Shown: positions 31,291 to 41,991 of the stretch, one piece after another
Position numbering within the stretch: position 1 is the first letter of the stretch
How the letters are laid out: each line of letters starts with the position of its first letter
Assembly (NCBI RefSeq): GCF_918797505.1
Contig: NC_092799.1
Span: 11,494,295-11,558,294 of the forward strand
DNA: 64,000 nt
From: Bemisia tabaci
Taxonomy: Eukaryota > Arthropoda > Insecta > Hemiptera > Aleyrodidae
Direction: 5' to 3'
Notes under the pieces: generated by a model
Seen by the model: only the letters and a program-made list of their open reading frames with translations
What the model was told of the DNA's origin: nothing
Database searches by the model: none
Position numbers and translations under genes: made by a program

Positions 31291-31793
31291 ATGAGAAAAC
31301 CCGAGCGAATCTTGTGTAGATAAGTATAGAGCTGATGCGCAGGCTACACACCTACTGCGCAACCTCCTCGACCACTGCGCATCCTCCCGCGCATAGCGGT
31401 GGCAGTCTCGGAGCATTCTGAAAATTCACTCATTTTTATAACGTGATTGTAAAAAAACCTGGGTCCTATTTCCAAAATCTGAATAGAGCGGGCTCATATA
31501 GGGCCAATTACCCGTCGATTACCGCAAAAAACTTGGAAATCGGCCCGGTAGAACGCTCAAACGAACTATGACAAAAAATATAAATTTACATTGTTTAAAT
31601 GGGAGAATTCGCAACTTTACCACTTAATATAAAAAAACCTAGACCATATTTTGAAAATCTGAAAAGAGTTGGCTTATCTAAAGACAATTGCCCGTCGATA
31701 GCCGCAAAAATCATAAAAATCGGCTTGGTAGAACGCTGGAACTAAGCGTCACCAGTTTCGCAAAAATAGGAGGTCTCGGAGCTTATAGTATAG

Positions 31794-31914
31794 ATACCGT
31801 CCGTGTTCCGGATTCAGAGGCCGAAAGTTCCGGGCGTAACACCCGGAGCACTTCGACTGCTCCGGGTGCTACGCTCGGAACTTTCGGCCTCTTAGCCCGG
31901 AACACGGACGGTAT
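31794..31914. repeat. 121-nt hairpin near the right end of J
   Basis: ATACCGTCCGTGTTCCGG, GAGGCCGAAAGTTCCG and CACCCGGAGCA pair with their complements across a loop of about 7 (CTTCGAC). Few mismatches. It would give a stem of more than 50 bp in RNA or single-stranded DNA. Confidence 0.88.
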
Positions 31915-32235
31915 GCCTATATAGCCCGTAAGTACGGCTTCCACGGCCGGAGTGTTTTTTCGCTGTTGAAACGGCTTGTTCTTATAGACTACGGGGAAAA
32001 ATGATATGGAATAAGTCTAGAGTCGTTTGTTCATCGCAACCTCCCACTTGCACCAATAGGATGGCTCCGTTTGCTTTTATTCTTCTTTAGTGGGCCATTT
32101 AAAGAATCAGCCCGCTGTGTTGCCTACATTTTGATCGCGGGAGCTGTGGGAGTCTTTTACACCAGTAGAAAAAAGATGACTGGAAAGAGCCTTTACCTAC
32201 GTGAATTCAACGAAATATCCTCAAAAAATAGATCT

Positions 32236-32525
32236 TCAGAGTGGGCTGAAGTCGTCACCTTCCAGCCAAAGTATTACAAGCGCCATGCGACGTTAAACAA
32301 ATTCCGCCGCCATTGTATTATCTCACAGAGAATTTTTTCAAAGAAGCTGTCAGAGAATTTTACCGAATTTCCCTTTTGCTGCTGTTAAAATCCAGTGAAA
32401 TTTTCAAACAGATTCAACCAACGATATCTCTGTAAAAAAATAAAATGGAGGTGGAAATTTTTAAATGTCGCATGGAGTTTCTGATACTTTGGCTGGAAAG
32501 TGACGAAATATTTTAGAATCTCCAC
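32236..32525. mobile_element. Family GG palindrome, copy 1
   Basis: GTCGTCACCTTCCAGCCAAA and CATGCGACG on the left pair with CGTCGCATGG-like and TTTGGCTGGAAAGTGACG on the right. It lies directly before F4, as the GG fragment at 7106 lies before F2, so GG and F may form one compound element. Confidence 0.65.
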
Positions 32526-33316
32526 CCTCAGAATGAGACGCTCCGACAATTGGAATGCGTTAAACAGAAAGGAACCAAGCCACATTAGCTATTGCCAAAT
32601 TTAATTGAGCAATTTAATTTTTTTACATCGAAACGGTTGTGCGGATGTTTGTGCAAAATTCTATGAATTTTCTCCAAAATACAAAGCAAATTCCTCAAAA
32701 TTTTTAAAGGAATCCGCACAAACGTTCTCTCGTAAAAAATCAAATTCCCCTGTTAAAGAGCTTGATGCAAAAACGGCTTTTTTCGCCCCCCCTCTGGAAT
32801 TTTGTCAGACTTTGTCTATTGATTACTCATACTTGAGTGCTTCTTTTCCCGAATTTTCAGACCTCCAAAATATTTTGGGGAGGAGTTAGGGGGGGGGGGT
32901 GGAAGTCAAAACCTGCGTGAACCTCGGTATCTCTCGAACAAAGAAAGATATCGAGGTCCGGTTTGGACGAAAAATCGTCTAAAATTGCATACTTTAAGAT
33001 TCTATAGGTCAAAATCCCGATGTCAGATTTAAAGTCAACATATATGCTTTTTTCCAGTTTTTAGGTATAGAAAATTTCTTTTAAGCAAAAAATTTACAAA
33101 GATCTCAATTTTATATTTGAACCAAAACCGCACTCAAAAAAAAAAAATGTTACTTTAAGCTTGAGCAAGCTTGATTCAGCATGACGGGCGTCTTAAAAAC
33201 GGGTACAAGCTTACAGCATGTTACGGGAACATAATCAAAAATGTTGAAGAAACATGATAGCCGTCATGTTAAATCAACATGACTGTCGTCACGTTGACTT
33301 AATATGCTGTTGTGTT

Positions 33317-33385
33317 GATTTAACATGACAATCATGTTGATTTAACATGACAATCATGTTGATTTAACATGACAATCATGTTGAT
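33317..33385. repeat. Three 22-bp palindromic repeats in element I
   Basis: GTTGATTTAACATGACAATC with period 22 repeats three times; each unit holds the palindrome TGTTGATTTAACA. Similar CATGTTGATTCAACATGAC units sit near the other end of I (about 34711 and 34750), as transposase-binding subterminal repeats often do (inference). Confidence 0.75.
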
Positions 33386-33522
33386 ATACGAGTACGTCAA
33401 ATGCTACAAATTAAAATAAATTACGTTATTTTTATGAAAATTGAATCGTATTTTAATGTAGTTATACTTCCAATACTACTCTCAACCCAGAATCATCCCA
33501 TCCGACCTATCAAATTTTTCCG

Positions 33523-33595
33523 ACTTCTCCGGGATTTGAACGCGGGACCTACCTATTACAAGCGGAGTGTTCTACCAACCGAGCCATCCGGGCTT
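33523..33595 (-). pseudogene. tRNA-Thr-like sequence in element I
   Basis: On the - strand: A-box TGGCTCGGTTGG, anticodon-loop-like CTTGTAA (TGT, threonine) and a T-arm with CCGCG-TTCAAAT-CCCGG (one mismatch). Acceptor and anticodon stems do not pair properly. Most likely a decayed tRNA or tRNA-derived SINE head. Confidence 0.6.
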
Positions 33596-34378
33596 ACGGT
33601 TCTAAAAGACGAATTTTAAGTGTTTCCATATCCCACTGAATTACTTTTTCATTTTTTTGCCGTCTAAGTTGTGTGAAATGCATACCGCATCAGATTGTTA
33701 GGTTTTTCTTTTTTTCCATTCACTATTTACGAAAAGGAATTTACATTATGCACCATATAAAAATTAACAATTTATCACGAACTATTTTTTTCTCCTCCAA
33801 CAACGATGTTTACTTTCTTCAGTGTTTACGATCGTCATTTTTATTCTTATTTTATATCATGATAATAATTAATAATTAATAATATAAATAAATCAAACAT
33901 TGAAAATAAAAAATATAATCAAATAATTAGAAACGTATGATTCTAAGAGCTTTAACCACACGAGCGAAAATGTTTTTGAACGAAGAATTATAAACTATCA
34001 TCAACTTAAAATTAATTCTTTTTGTTTCATGTGTAAGTATTATTACCGTATTACCATTTATTTGTCATGGTGAGCGTTAATAGCGTTATTCGAGTCGATT
34101 TATTTTGTTTCCGAAAGTGTCTCAATTGTGTTTTTACCTTATCAATTGGGTATCCAGAAATTTTTTTAAGTAAATACTTTGGGACGTATTTCTTAAGAGA
34201 CTTTTTCAGAATGTACCAACGAATGGTTTGAAAAGAGTAATAGTACCAGTTCTCTGAATAAAAAGTAGGTACGCTATTTTTTAATTTGAACGTTACTCGC
34301 AGTGAGTAGACAATCTTGTCTAAGTGTCAAGACTATCGAGTCAGGTGGCTTAGATGTCTAGCTTATGAAACGAAATCA

Positions 34379-34470
34379 TGAATGGAGGGAGGGGGAGGGA
34401 GGGGGAGGGAGATGAGGAGGAGGAGGGGGATGAGGAGGAGGAGGGAGATGAGGAGGAGGGAGAGGAGGAG
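34379..34470 (+). repeat. Purine-only GGA/GGAGGG tract in element I
   Basis: About 90 bases of GGAGGGAGGGGGAGGGAG and GAGGAGGAGG with almost no pyrimidine. It could form triplex or G-quadruplex structures. Its reverse strand gives the serine/proline-rich frame at 34350-34562, which is an artefact. Confidence 0.8.
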
Positions 34471-35303
34471 AACACGCCATCCCCCTTTTCAGTACGTAGA
34501 TGATGTTTCAAGAGCACCACGGTACTCCTGAAACAATATGAAAGCAAATGGTAACATAACACTGCATATGCTAATTCAACAAAATGTTAATGTTCTTTCA
34601 ACCAAAGGAATGGTAAAACAACATGTGCAATGCAGTTTCAGTCTGACATAATGCTAAATTTACATGAATTTGGTTGAATTAACATGCGTAATGTTACTCG
34701 AATATTACCGTCATGTTGATTCAACATGACAGGTAGAAGCATTCTCGGTCATGTTGATTCAACATGACGGCAAATGTAGAATTAAGTCAAACCATGTTGG
34801 GTTACGGGGAGTGCAGCCTATATCAACATAATTTCTGTGATGTCATTTCAACATGGCGGTTAATGCTACTTCGACATTTCCTTTTTTTTGAGTGCGGTTT
34901 TTTAAATGGTTCGTCTTTTTCCGCATCCAACGAGTGGTCCAATAAGCTGGAGAACCAAACGGTTCCGGAGTTATGATCGATTGAAGTTTTCGCTCAACTC
35001 GCGCTGACCGATTTTCGCGCGCAAAAAAGTCTGATTTGACTGTTACTAAATCAGATTGAATGTTCAAACTGAGCAAAATGCATTATTAGGGACTCTAGAG
35101 GGTCGCTGAGTTCAAAAATTACAGATACTTCCAAAAAATTCACGTTTTTAAAATTACAGCTGGGAAAAGAAGCACTCAAGTATGAGCAATCAATAAACAA
35201 AGTCTGACGAAATTCCAGAGGGGGGGCGAAAAAAGCCGTTTTTGCATCAAGCTCTTTGGCAATAGCTGATGTGGCTTGGTTCCTTTCTGTTTAACGCGGT
35301 CCA

Positions 35304-35689
35304 ATTGCAATCTAGCAACCCGGTTTCCGCGAAGGGATCTCCCCCCCCCCCTCTTCTCCGGGGGGAGAGAGGGGTGTATTTATGGAATCGGCGGGAACCC
35401 AAGATTATCATGCTCCTCGTTGGAGCCGTTCGGGGAACGATCATTCGCTCGTTGAACGCGGGTGCGGGCGGTGCAGCAATCGCTTTCGCTGTCCCGCCGA
35501 AGTACTCTCTCTCGTTATTCCACTTAATCGCGCGACGTCACAGCCAGCCTCCGAACCGGCCACTCTCGAATATTTCAACACCGTCTCGAATTTTAGGATG
35601 ATCGTCGCGCGTCGCACTCCAAATATCCTTTAAGAATTCCAGAATTTGGTTCGTTCAAAATAATATCGCCGTCTCAAGTTTGATTAGGT
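35304..35689. other. No gene recognised
   Basis: GC-moderate with a C-run (35341-35350). Two overlapping open frames on + (to 35633) have no motif. Confidence 0.35.
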
Positions 35690-36904
35690 TAGAGTCCCTT
35701 CATACTGAGAGTCAAGACAACACCCCCTCATGGAGTCACAAACGGGAATGAAGATTACAGAAATTGAACGTTTTTTGTAATCTTTGATCGGCCCCTCATT
35801 TAAAATTTACCTCGAGTGTGTGCTAAAGGAATGGAAAAGGAAGTGTTCTGGTAAAGGTGTCCCCATGGGTGATCTTGAAACTCTATTCACTCTGTGCTTT
35901 GCTGATGACCAGGTTGTGATTGCTCAAGATCAAGATGACGCGGAGTACATGATGCGCAAGTTAGTAGAAGTATATCGGAAGTGGAGTTTGGAAGTCAGCA
36001 TATCCAAATCTGAGAAGATGACTTTTGGCGGTGATCAGCAAAGCATTGAGTTGGAGGATGGGCAGCAGATCAAAGGCTGCGAGTACTTTAAGTACTTGGG
36101 AGTGCGGTTGACCCAGGATGGAAGGATGGATCAAGCTATCAGGGAAAGTAACACCTTAGCAAGGAAGGCTATAGCGATGTTAAATGGAAGCTTCTGGGAT
36201 CAGCGGATTTCCAAAGATAACAAGAGGAGGATATACAGCGCTGTAGTCAAAAGTATATTAACGTACGGATGTGAAGTTTGGCAGCTGAAGAAACGGACAC
36301 AGGATATGCTAAGAGCAACGGAGATGGATTTTTGGAGACGGTAGGCAGGAATTTCTAGGAGAGATCGGGTCCGTAATGATAGAGTGCGTCAGATAATGGA
36401 AGTCGAAAATGACATCGTGTTCGACGTCATGACCAGGCAGCTTGTTTGGTATGGTCATGTCAATAGGATGACTGAAGAGAGGCTGCCAAAAAAGATGCTT
36501 GATTGGGTTCCTCCTGGGAGGAGACGTAGGGGACGCGCAGTGAGAGGTTGGCGACAGGGGGTGTTGAGTGAGATGAGGGAGTGTCAACTCCCTGATGACC
36601 TGTGGGAAGACCGAGCTTTGTGGCGATTAGGCGTCGTAAAGCGCCAAAGAGCGCTATAAAAGCGACTCATATGTATGTATGTTTGTATGATCGGCCCATT
36701 CTCAAATTCTTTTCTCCGTTCCTTCTCTCATTCCGTTTGTTCCTTGCCGAACCCGCAATTCCCCGGTCCATTCCAGGTTATAATCTTTGCAATCGGTGAA
36801 AATGTAATCTTTATTCCCGTTTGTGACACTGTGAAGGCCTAAAATATGGGAACCAATCAGAAATGGATTCACATTGTCTTGACTCTTAGTATAGAGGGAC
36901 TCTA
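35690..36904. mobile_element. Family N element, interrupted by a LINE fragment
   Basis: TAGAGTCCCTTCATACTGAG at the left and its near-complement ending GGGACTCTA at the right. Flanks GATTAGGT and GACTAGGT are a 7/8 target duplication, as in L and M, so hAT-like. GATCGGCCC is split and duplicated by the LINE insertion. Confidence 0.8.
35795..36687 (+). pseudogene. 5'-truncated LINE reverse-transcriptase fragment
   Basis: The frame starting near 35800 encodes the C-terminal half of a non-LTR retrotransposon polymerase: the catalytic box LCFADDQVVIAQ, then FKYLGVRLTQDGR, ILTYGCEVW and, beyond an in-frame TAG at 36342-36344, a C-terminal tail with RQLVWYGHVNRM. The palm upstream of the FADD box and the endonuclease are missing. 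TGATCGGCCC is duplicated at 35785-35794 and 36688-36697, and the 3' end is a TATG-type microsatellite, as expected for target-primed reverse transcription with 5' truncation. Clade RTE- or L1-like by memory, unverified. Confidence 0.9.
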
Positions 36905-36912
36905 GACTAGGT

Positions 36913-37560
36913 GGGCTTTGAAGACGTGTCATACATTTGAACAGCATTCCGCAATCAGGAGCTACAGCTCCTGGCTCATCCGTAAAAACTCTACATGTGC
37001 GCATACGGAAATAATGGTATATGCGTTGTTTCTAAACCGGGCCAGAAATAATAGAAAAAATAGCAAAGTTCATTACGTCCTCCTAACAAGTCGAAGTTTG
37101 GTAAACGTATTCGGCGCATTAAGTCACCTACAGCCCATCATCTTTCTAGTAGGTATGATCGTTCAGGTCTCAATTCAGGTCAAGAACTGACCTAAGATTG
37201 ATGGACGTTGCTGCTTTGTAGTTTTCCACAAGCAAATTTTGAAACTCCAAAGTTAAAGTTTCCATCCGTCTTCAAGATTTTAGTGGAGGGGTTTTCCTTG
37301 CCTCTGCATAGAATTGACGAACTCAACCCTTTACAGTTACAGTTACCCCTTACTCGTTACAGTTATGAAATAAATGCATGCTCGCACTAGAGAATTTCCA
37401 TTGGTTGAATACTTTATCTCCTCTTTTCTAAAGTTTACTGATCGCAAAAATGAGGCCAAAAATACAAATAATCCGGGGAACATTTTTTTCCCCCTCCTAC
37501 TACAAATACCTCACATGTGGTAATCATGCGCTTCCGCCTAGACCTCCGCCCCCTCCGTCC
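36913..37560. other. No gene recognised
   Basis: AT-rich with short open frames. Nothing identified apart from a CAGTTACAGTTACC duplication near 37336. Confidence 0.35.
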
Positions 37561-37612
37561 CTACCATGTGCCAGCCCGAGGCAACCGTTGTTTGAGACCA
37601 CCAAACTTGGTT

Positions 37613-37684
37613 CGCCTCGCCGGGTATCGAACCCGGGACCTCCTGATCATAGTGCCAGCGCTTCAATCACCACACCACAGGCGG
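37613..37684 (-). pseudogene. tRNA-derived (SINE-like) head
   Basis: On the - strand, GTGGTGTGGTGATTGAAGCG is A-box-like and the T-arm CCGGG-TTCGATA-CCCGG pairs perfectly with a consensus B-box GGTTCGATACC. CGCCT at the 5' side can pair with AGGCG at the 3' side. The anticodon arm is poor. A tRNA-derived SINE is the likeliest reading; a body was not delimited. Confidence 0.55.
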
Positions 37685-37902
37685 CCGACACCATTGATAA
37701 TAATAACACATTATTGATTGGCCATAATTTCAATATTTTTCTAAGAATACTTCAAGGAATTCTCTTTGAAATGAGAACGGAAGTATTTGAAAACTTTCGA
37801 GAAAAAAAAATCTGAGGAAATTTGGCAGCACCCGATTATCCGCACAGCGCTAATTTCTCTTTACCACGGCCATACGGCGGACATGCATACATTCGAGCAA
37901 GC

Positions 37903-38067
37903 CAGTGGCGTGGCGTGCTTTGCGATGTATCGATTGCTATGCCATTGAAACCTATGGAAAAGGATCAATAAACAGGGTGCTCGCAGCAACCACCTTAATA
38001 ATCGATTCTTTACCATGGGTTTAAATGGCATAACAATCGATACATCGCAATTCACGCCACGCCACTG
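37903..38067 (-). mobile_element. Family E hAT-type MITE copy 3
   Basis: CAGTGGCGTGGCGTGCTTTG to CACGCCACGCCACTG, flanked exactly by GAGCAAGC (37895-37902 and 38068-38075). Confidence 0.93.
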
Positions 38068-38075
38068 GAGCAAGC

Positions 38076-38766
38076 AAACTAAACAGAATTGAGGCTCAGG
38101 TGAAATGGCGATGGCTGAAGCCTTTGGCTAAATGCCGTTGCGTAGGAAACAAAAAACCGCATATTAAAAAGCTCGATATTGTTCAATATACCCTCGGAAA
38201 TGAATCATATCCAATCCAACATTTCGATTCTGTGACAAAGGCCTTTTAACACAGTGCAATTAGTGGAGCCTTATTCATCCAAAGGCAGATCAACATTCCT
38301 CGCCGTCGATTCGCGAGCGTTCAATTGGCATTGCGGGAGTGACTCCCAACTTCAAAGCCACCCAGATGCAAAGCGGACTCTTTTCCGATTGCGCAAGAAT
38401 TCCGGCCGAAGGTCTCTGCAAAGGGAAACTATTTCGAATAATTAAACGGGGAACTCAAAAACCCGTGCAAGGGAACGTAGCATCGGAGTGCTTCGCGAGA
38501 ATATCGGTGTGATAAATTGAGAGTTGCACCGTTGCCGGGTGAATCGGTCATTCTCAAAAAGACTTAAGCCCTAGAGATGTAAATTACAGAAATACAGTGA
38601 AAATTGTTTTAATTGACTCGCATTGCTGTGGGTGTGACAACGCACCTCATATTTTAGGGACACTCGCCATGCAAAGGAAGTGCCAGGTGCATTAGCAAGG
38701 TTGCCACGATTAGGATGTTGAAATTGGACAGCGCTTTACAATAAACGTATTACCTGACGTATTACA
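38076..38766. other. No gene or repeat recognised
   Basis: Unique-looking, mixed composition. Confidence 0.4.
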
Positions 38767-39018
38767 CTGCTGTGCTAAGAAAAAACGCCGTATGAACATT
38801 CGAGAGTTGCCAAATTTCTCCCCATATAATGTGTATTTTCGAAGAAAGTTATGGACATTTTTCCTTACAATTTTCAGGGACTTGGGGTGAAATTGCAAAC
38901 AAAATTATCTGAAAAATTGGAAGGAAAATATTCACGAGTTTACCGGGAAATTCGTGTTTTTCAAAGGCAATTTGGCAGCGCCTGAAGATTCATACGGCGT
39001 TTTTCCTCAGCTCGGCAG
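38767..39018 (+). mobile_element. Family A MITE copy 11, full
   Basis: CTGCTGTGCTAAGAAAAAAC to CCTCAGCTCGGCAG with the standard interior. Confidence 0.87.
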
Positions 39019-39471
39019 TACGGCAGTGTTGTTCCTGGATTACAATTTTAACTATGTATAAGCTTTTTTCGAGCTTGGATAATCTTAAATGGAAAAAAAT
39101 AAAACCACAACAGTTTTCCTTGGAAAATTATACGCAAAACTAAACGATTAAATCGAAAATCCTCTCTGTCCGCAAGAACTTCACGGCGTGAAAACGGGCA
39201 ACCCTACATTTCGTCACAAGACGCAGCGGAAGGGATGAAGGGGTGGCAAAGAGCCACTTTGTCCGTCATCTATTTTTAATCCAGTCAAAATTAGCAGTCA
39301 ATCTCTCCCACTTGCTCCGAGCAGTCGAGGGGTGGTGGTGGGGGGGGGGGGGCTGGGAAGTCGAGGGATTGGGAGGGAATTTTACGAGCTAACAATAATT
39401 AAAACTGTCGCATCAACAATTCATGCGAGCCCCCAGTGCCTTCAACTTTCGGGTCGTCTCGACGGGCAACG
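39019..39471. other. No gene recognised; G-run
   Basis: GGTGGTGGTGGGG followed by a G-run lies near 39331-39350. Otherwise unremarkable. Confidence 0.35.
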
Positions 39472-39723
39472 CTGTCGTGTTAAAGAAGAACGCCGTATAA
39501 ACATTCGCAGTTTACCTAATTTCCTCTAAGTAAATATTTATTTTTGGAGAGAGTTATGCGTTATTTTCCTTTAAATTTTCAGAGGTTTTAAGTCAAGTTA
39601 CGAGCAAAATTATCTGAAAAATATGAGGAAAAATGTGTATGAATATTCCCGAAAATTTTTGATTTGTGTAAGAAAATTTTGCAACGTCTGATGACTCAAA
39701 CGGCAATCTTCCACAGGACGGCA
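39472..39723 (+). mobile_element. Family A MITE copy 12, diverged
   Basis: CTGTCGTGTTAAAGAAGAAC to CACAGGACGGCAG; the interior is recognisable (AAAATTATCTGAAAAAT) but has many substitutions. Confidence 0.75.
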
Positions 39724-39831
39724 GGACACTTCTTACTCCCCCTTCCGGCTACTTCATAATCACTTCCAACACTCCCCATACCTTGACTTCTCTACCCACT
39801 CAAATTTGTAACCTTTGATTCGTCGTTTCAC

Positions 39832-40010
39832 CAGCACATTGATAAGCAAAGTAATAGATATAGAAGATAAAGGGAAAATGAAGTGATCCTATTACTCCGC
39901 CCCCTCCGGATCCAAATACAACCATTGTCCATTGCAACCTTCGAAATGATCACTTCCTGTTCCGTTTGTGTCTTTTGACTTCTGTTATGTCCATCAATTC
40001 CAATAATGAA
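39832..40010 (-). repeat. Family Z-like copy 4
   Basis: GATAAGCAAAGTAATAGATA, AGATAAAGGGAAAATGAAGT and GATCCTATTA resemble the Z unit. The extent of the match to the right is unclear. Confidence 0.4.
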
Positions 40011-40731
40011 CCCGCTGTGATCGATCAATGACCATAATTCTAAGCACATATAAATGAAATGCCAATTTTCAAGAATTATTGCTTTTGTTCATCGCAAAAT
40101 GGGACCTCCTCAACTGAGGTCATCAAACCGTGAATCGAATTTCAATAATCAGCCAACTCATCAGCGTCGCAATTTCGCTCGCAAAACGGATCCCGCGACT
40201 TTCAAAATTTACGCGACGCCTGTCCCGTCCGTAGCCGTGCCGCCCCCCCCCCCCCCCCCCGTTTGACAGTAATCCGAAACAACCCCCAACCCCCTCCCCC
40301 TCGCCAGGCGGGAGCTTAACTCACGGCAACGACAAACTTCCCGCGCCTCGAACAAGTTCGGCGCGAGCGATAATCCCGAGGCCAATCAGTTAAATGGAAC
40401 AACAAACTTTTTCATCCGACCCGATTTTATCTGTTATTCATATGTTCGCCGGTGCTTTACGAGGCAGCCTGAGTTCCAGACGGATAATTAAATTATTTTT
40501 AACCCCGGGGGTGGGTGGAATCGGGGGTCGGAAGGTAAATCAACGGGCCCTGTCGATACCGTGGAGATCTTGCTCGACTCGAACGAAGTTTCTTTCGCGG
40601 GAGCGATTTGTTTACCCTGCGAGGCACAGTGGATCGAGACAATTAGAGAAGTTGGACACGGAATTTTTGAAAAACTGCAAATTTGTATGTTTGTTTTGTC
40701 ACTTTTTAAATTTTAAGGGGTGCTAGTAGAA
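40011..40731. other. GC-rich block with C-run, no gene seen
   Basis: CpG-rich from 40165 to 40630 with a long C-run at 40243-40260. The 110-codon frame 40394-40726 shows no motif. Confidence 0.35.
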
Positions 40732-41329
40732 GGAAAGGATGTGTCCCATCAAGGAGGGTATTTTGGCCCTAACTTTGGTCGAAAATTGAAACAGCTTAGA
40801 ATAATGTCATGTATCGTCAAATTGACTCTTAATCATCGATACCTTGTGAGAACTTGTCCTTATTTGAGGTGTTTTTGAAAGGTTTTTGCCTCAAAGTATC
40901 CTAAGTGCCTTACCATGGCAAAGTAGTGAAGTTTTGCAGTTTTCTCGAATAATTGCTCATTTTCGGTCCTAAATTAGATTGTTTATGTATGAGCATAGGC
41001 GACTTCCACTTTCGTATTCGAATGTGTTAATCTTTAGTACACCTGTTAAAACAATTTTAAAGGAGAAAGTGGTAGTCGCTTGTGCTCATACAAAAAGAAT
41101 CTGATTTAGGACCGAAAATGAGCAATTATTCGAGAAAACTGCGAAACTTCACTACTTTGCGCTGGTAAATCAGGCAAAAACCTTTCAAAAACACCTCAAA
41201 TAAGGACAAGTTCTCACAGGGTAGATGATTAAGAGTCGATTTGATCATACACGACATTATTCTAAGCTGTTTCAATTTTCGTCCAAAGTTAGGGCTGAAA
41301 TACCCTTCTTAATGGGACACATCCTTTCA
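40732..41329. repeat. Family U foldback, about 598 bp
   Basis: AAAGGATGTGTCCCATCAAG at the left, its near-complement at the right end, and long pairing throughout (AGCTTAGAATAATGTC, GACAAGTTCTCAC, CATTTTCGGTCCTAAAT). Arms of about 270 bases flank a short centre near 41020. No coding capacity. The only copy in the window. Confidence 0.88.
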
Positions 41330-41814
41330 CGAGGAAACCAATGGAACCACTTTTAGAGCCTCAACATTTTGTATAAACGGAGTTATAAGCGTTTAAAGTT
41401 TCCAAATTTTGTGCGGCCTCTCCTATCGACTCGATCCACTGTGCGATGGCGGGGGAGCGCGACGGTAAATATTCCTAAATGGCTGCGAGGTGGGGGTGGG
41501 GGGGAGGAATTAAAAGAGAAAGTAAATTATGTTATCGCGGCCGTGAACGGGGGTGATTGGTGACAAACAACCCCGAAAGTCAAGCTTTCGAGTTATCCAT
41601 CGCCACGCGACTTTCGGTGCCCGAATTTCGCTTTTCCTCCGGTTTATTTTTCAACCGGTAATCGGTGTCGGCAAAAGAGACCTTTGAATCGTAATGCTAA
41701 AATTCGTGAAATAGATAACGCCTAAGGGTTAAAAGGGGTTCAGGTCTGCGTTACGCAAAAGGAGGTCCTGGGTTGCGCAACAGCGCATATTTTTAGTTTT
41801 TCATCAGAATAATT
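41330..41814. other. No gene recognised
   Basis: Mixed composition with a GGTGGGGGTGGGGGGG tract at about 41490. Nothing else. Confidence 0.35.
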
Positions 41815-41939
41815 GGACGTATTTCTGTCAAACGGAACTATGTGCATCAAGACATGAGCCCTGAGACCCATAAAAATATATGCGTAACAGAGCTCTCGTC
41901 ATAATGCATATAGTTCCGTTGTTTGACAGAAATGCGTCC
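41815..41939. mobile_element. Family K MITE copy 2
   Basis: GGACGTATTTCTGTCAAACG to TTGACAGAAATGCGTCC; AATT on both sides (41811-41814 and 41940-41943). The interior is partly inverted relative to copy 1. Confidence 0.85.
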
Positions 41940-41991
41940 AATTGGTGTTTCATTCTCCTTACGGTTGAAGTTTGGTATTACTAGAGTACCT

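Larger units (their letters stand above)
30859..31965. mobile_element. Element J: 1.1-kb TIR element with hairpins and a tRNA-like region
   Basis: CACTGAAAAAAACACTCCGG at the left and CCGGAGTGTTTTTTCGCTG at the right are inverted, and pairing continues through GCCGTACTTACGGGC to about 48 bp. TT is on both sides and once in homologous uninterrupted Z copies. Inside are four GC stem-loops, a tRNA-Ser-like stretch on the - strand and a 121-nt hairpin. No protein frame of note. Termini and 2-bp duplication group it with C, Q, I and S. Confidence 0.88.
30769..32010 (+). repeat. Family Z copy 3, interrupted by element J
   Basis: GCGATATAGGAAAGAAGACG to ATTCTATTAGTT, then J, then TTGAAACGG and TACGGGGAAAAATGAT. 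Removing J and one TT restores a Z-like sequence matching ATTGGTTGAGACCGG at 26250 and CGGTTAAAGCGG near 29838. Confidence 0.75.
33131..34894. mobile_element. Element I: 1.76-kb CACTC-ended element nested in H
   Basis: Begins CACTCAAAAAAAAAAAATGT and ends CATTTCCTTTTTTTTGAGTG, flanked by CG on both sides (33129-33130 and 34895-34896). Both subterminal zones carry CATGTTGATT(T/C)AACATG palindromes. The interior is AT-rich with a tRNA-Thr-like stretch and a purine tract. No protein frame. Confidence 0.85.
32755..35257. mobile_element. Element H: 2.5-kb element with about 93-bp TIRs, split by I
   Basis: AAAGAGCTTGATGCAAAAAC at the left is exactly inverted at the right, and near-identity continues through CGCCCCCCCTCTGGAATTT to GTGCTTCTTTTCCC. 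Without I its own sequence is about 740 bp. No transposase frame. I could not define a target duplication. Superfamily unknown. Confidence 0.88.
32551..35303. mobile_element. Family F copy 4, split by element H
   Basis: The left part (32551-32754) carries AAGGAACCAAGCCACATTAG and ATCCGCACAAACGTTCTC. The right terminus resumes at 35258 with GGCAATAGCTGATGTGGCTT and ends GCGGTCCA. The 2.5 kb between is element H. Confidence 0.85.

Noticed and set aside
33523..33595. Functional tRNA-Thr gene
   Set aside because: Acceptor and anticodon stems contain several mismatches.
34350..34562. Serine/proline-rich - strand frame
   Set aside because: Translation of the GGA tract in element I.
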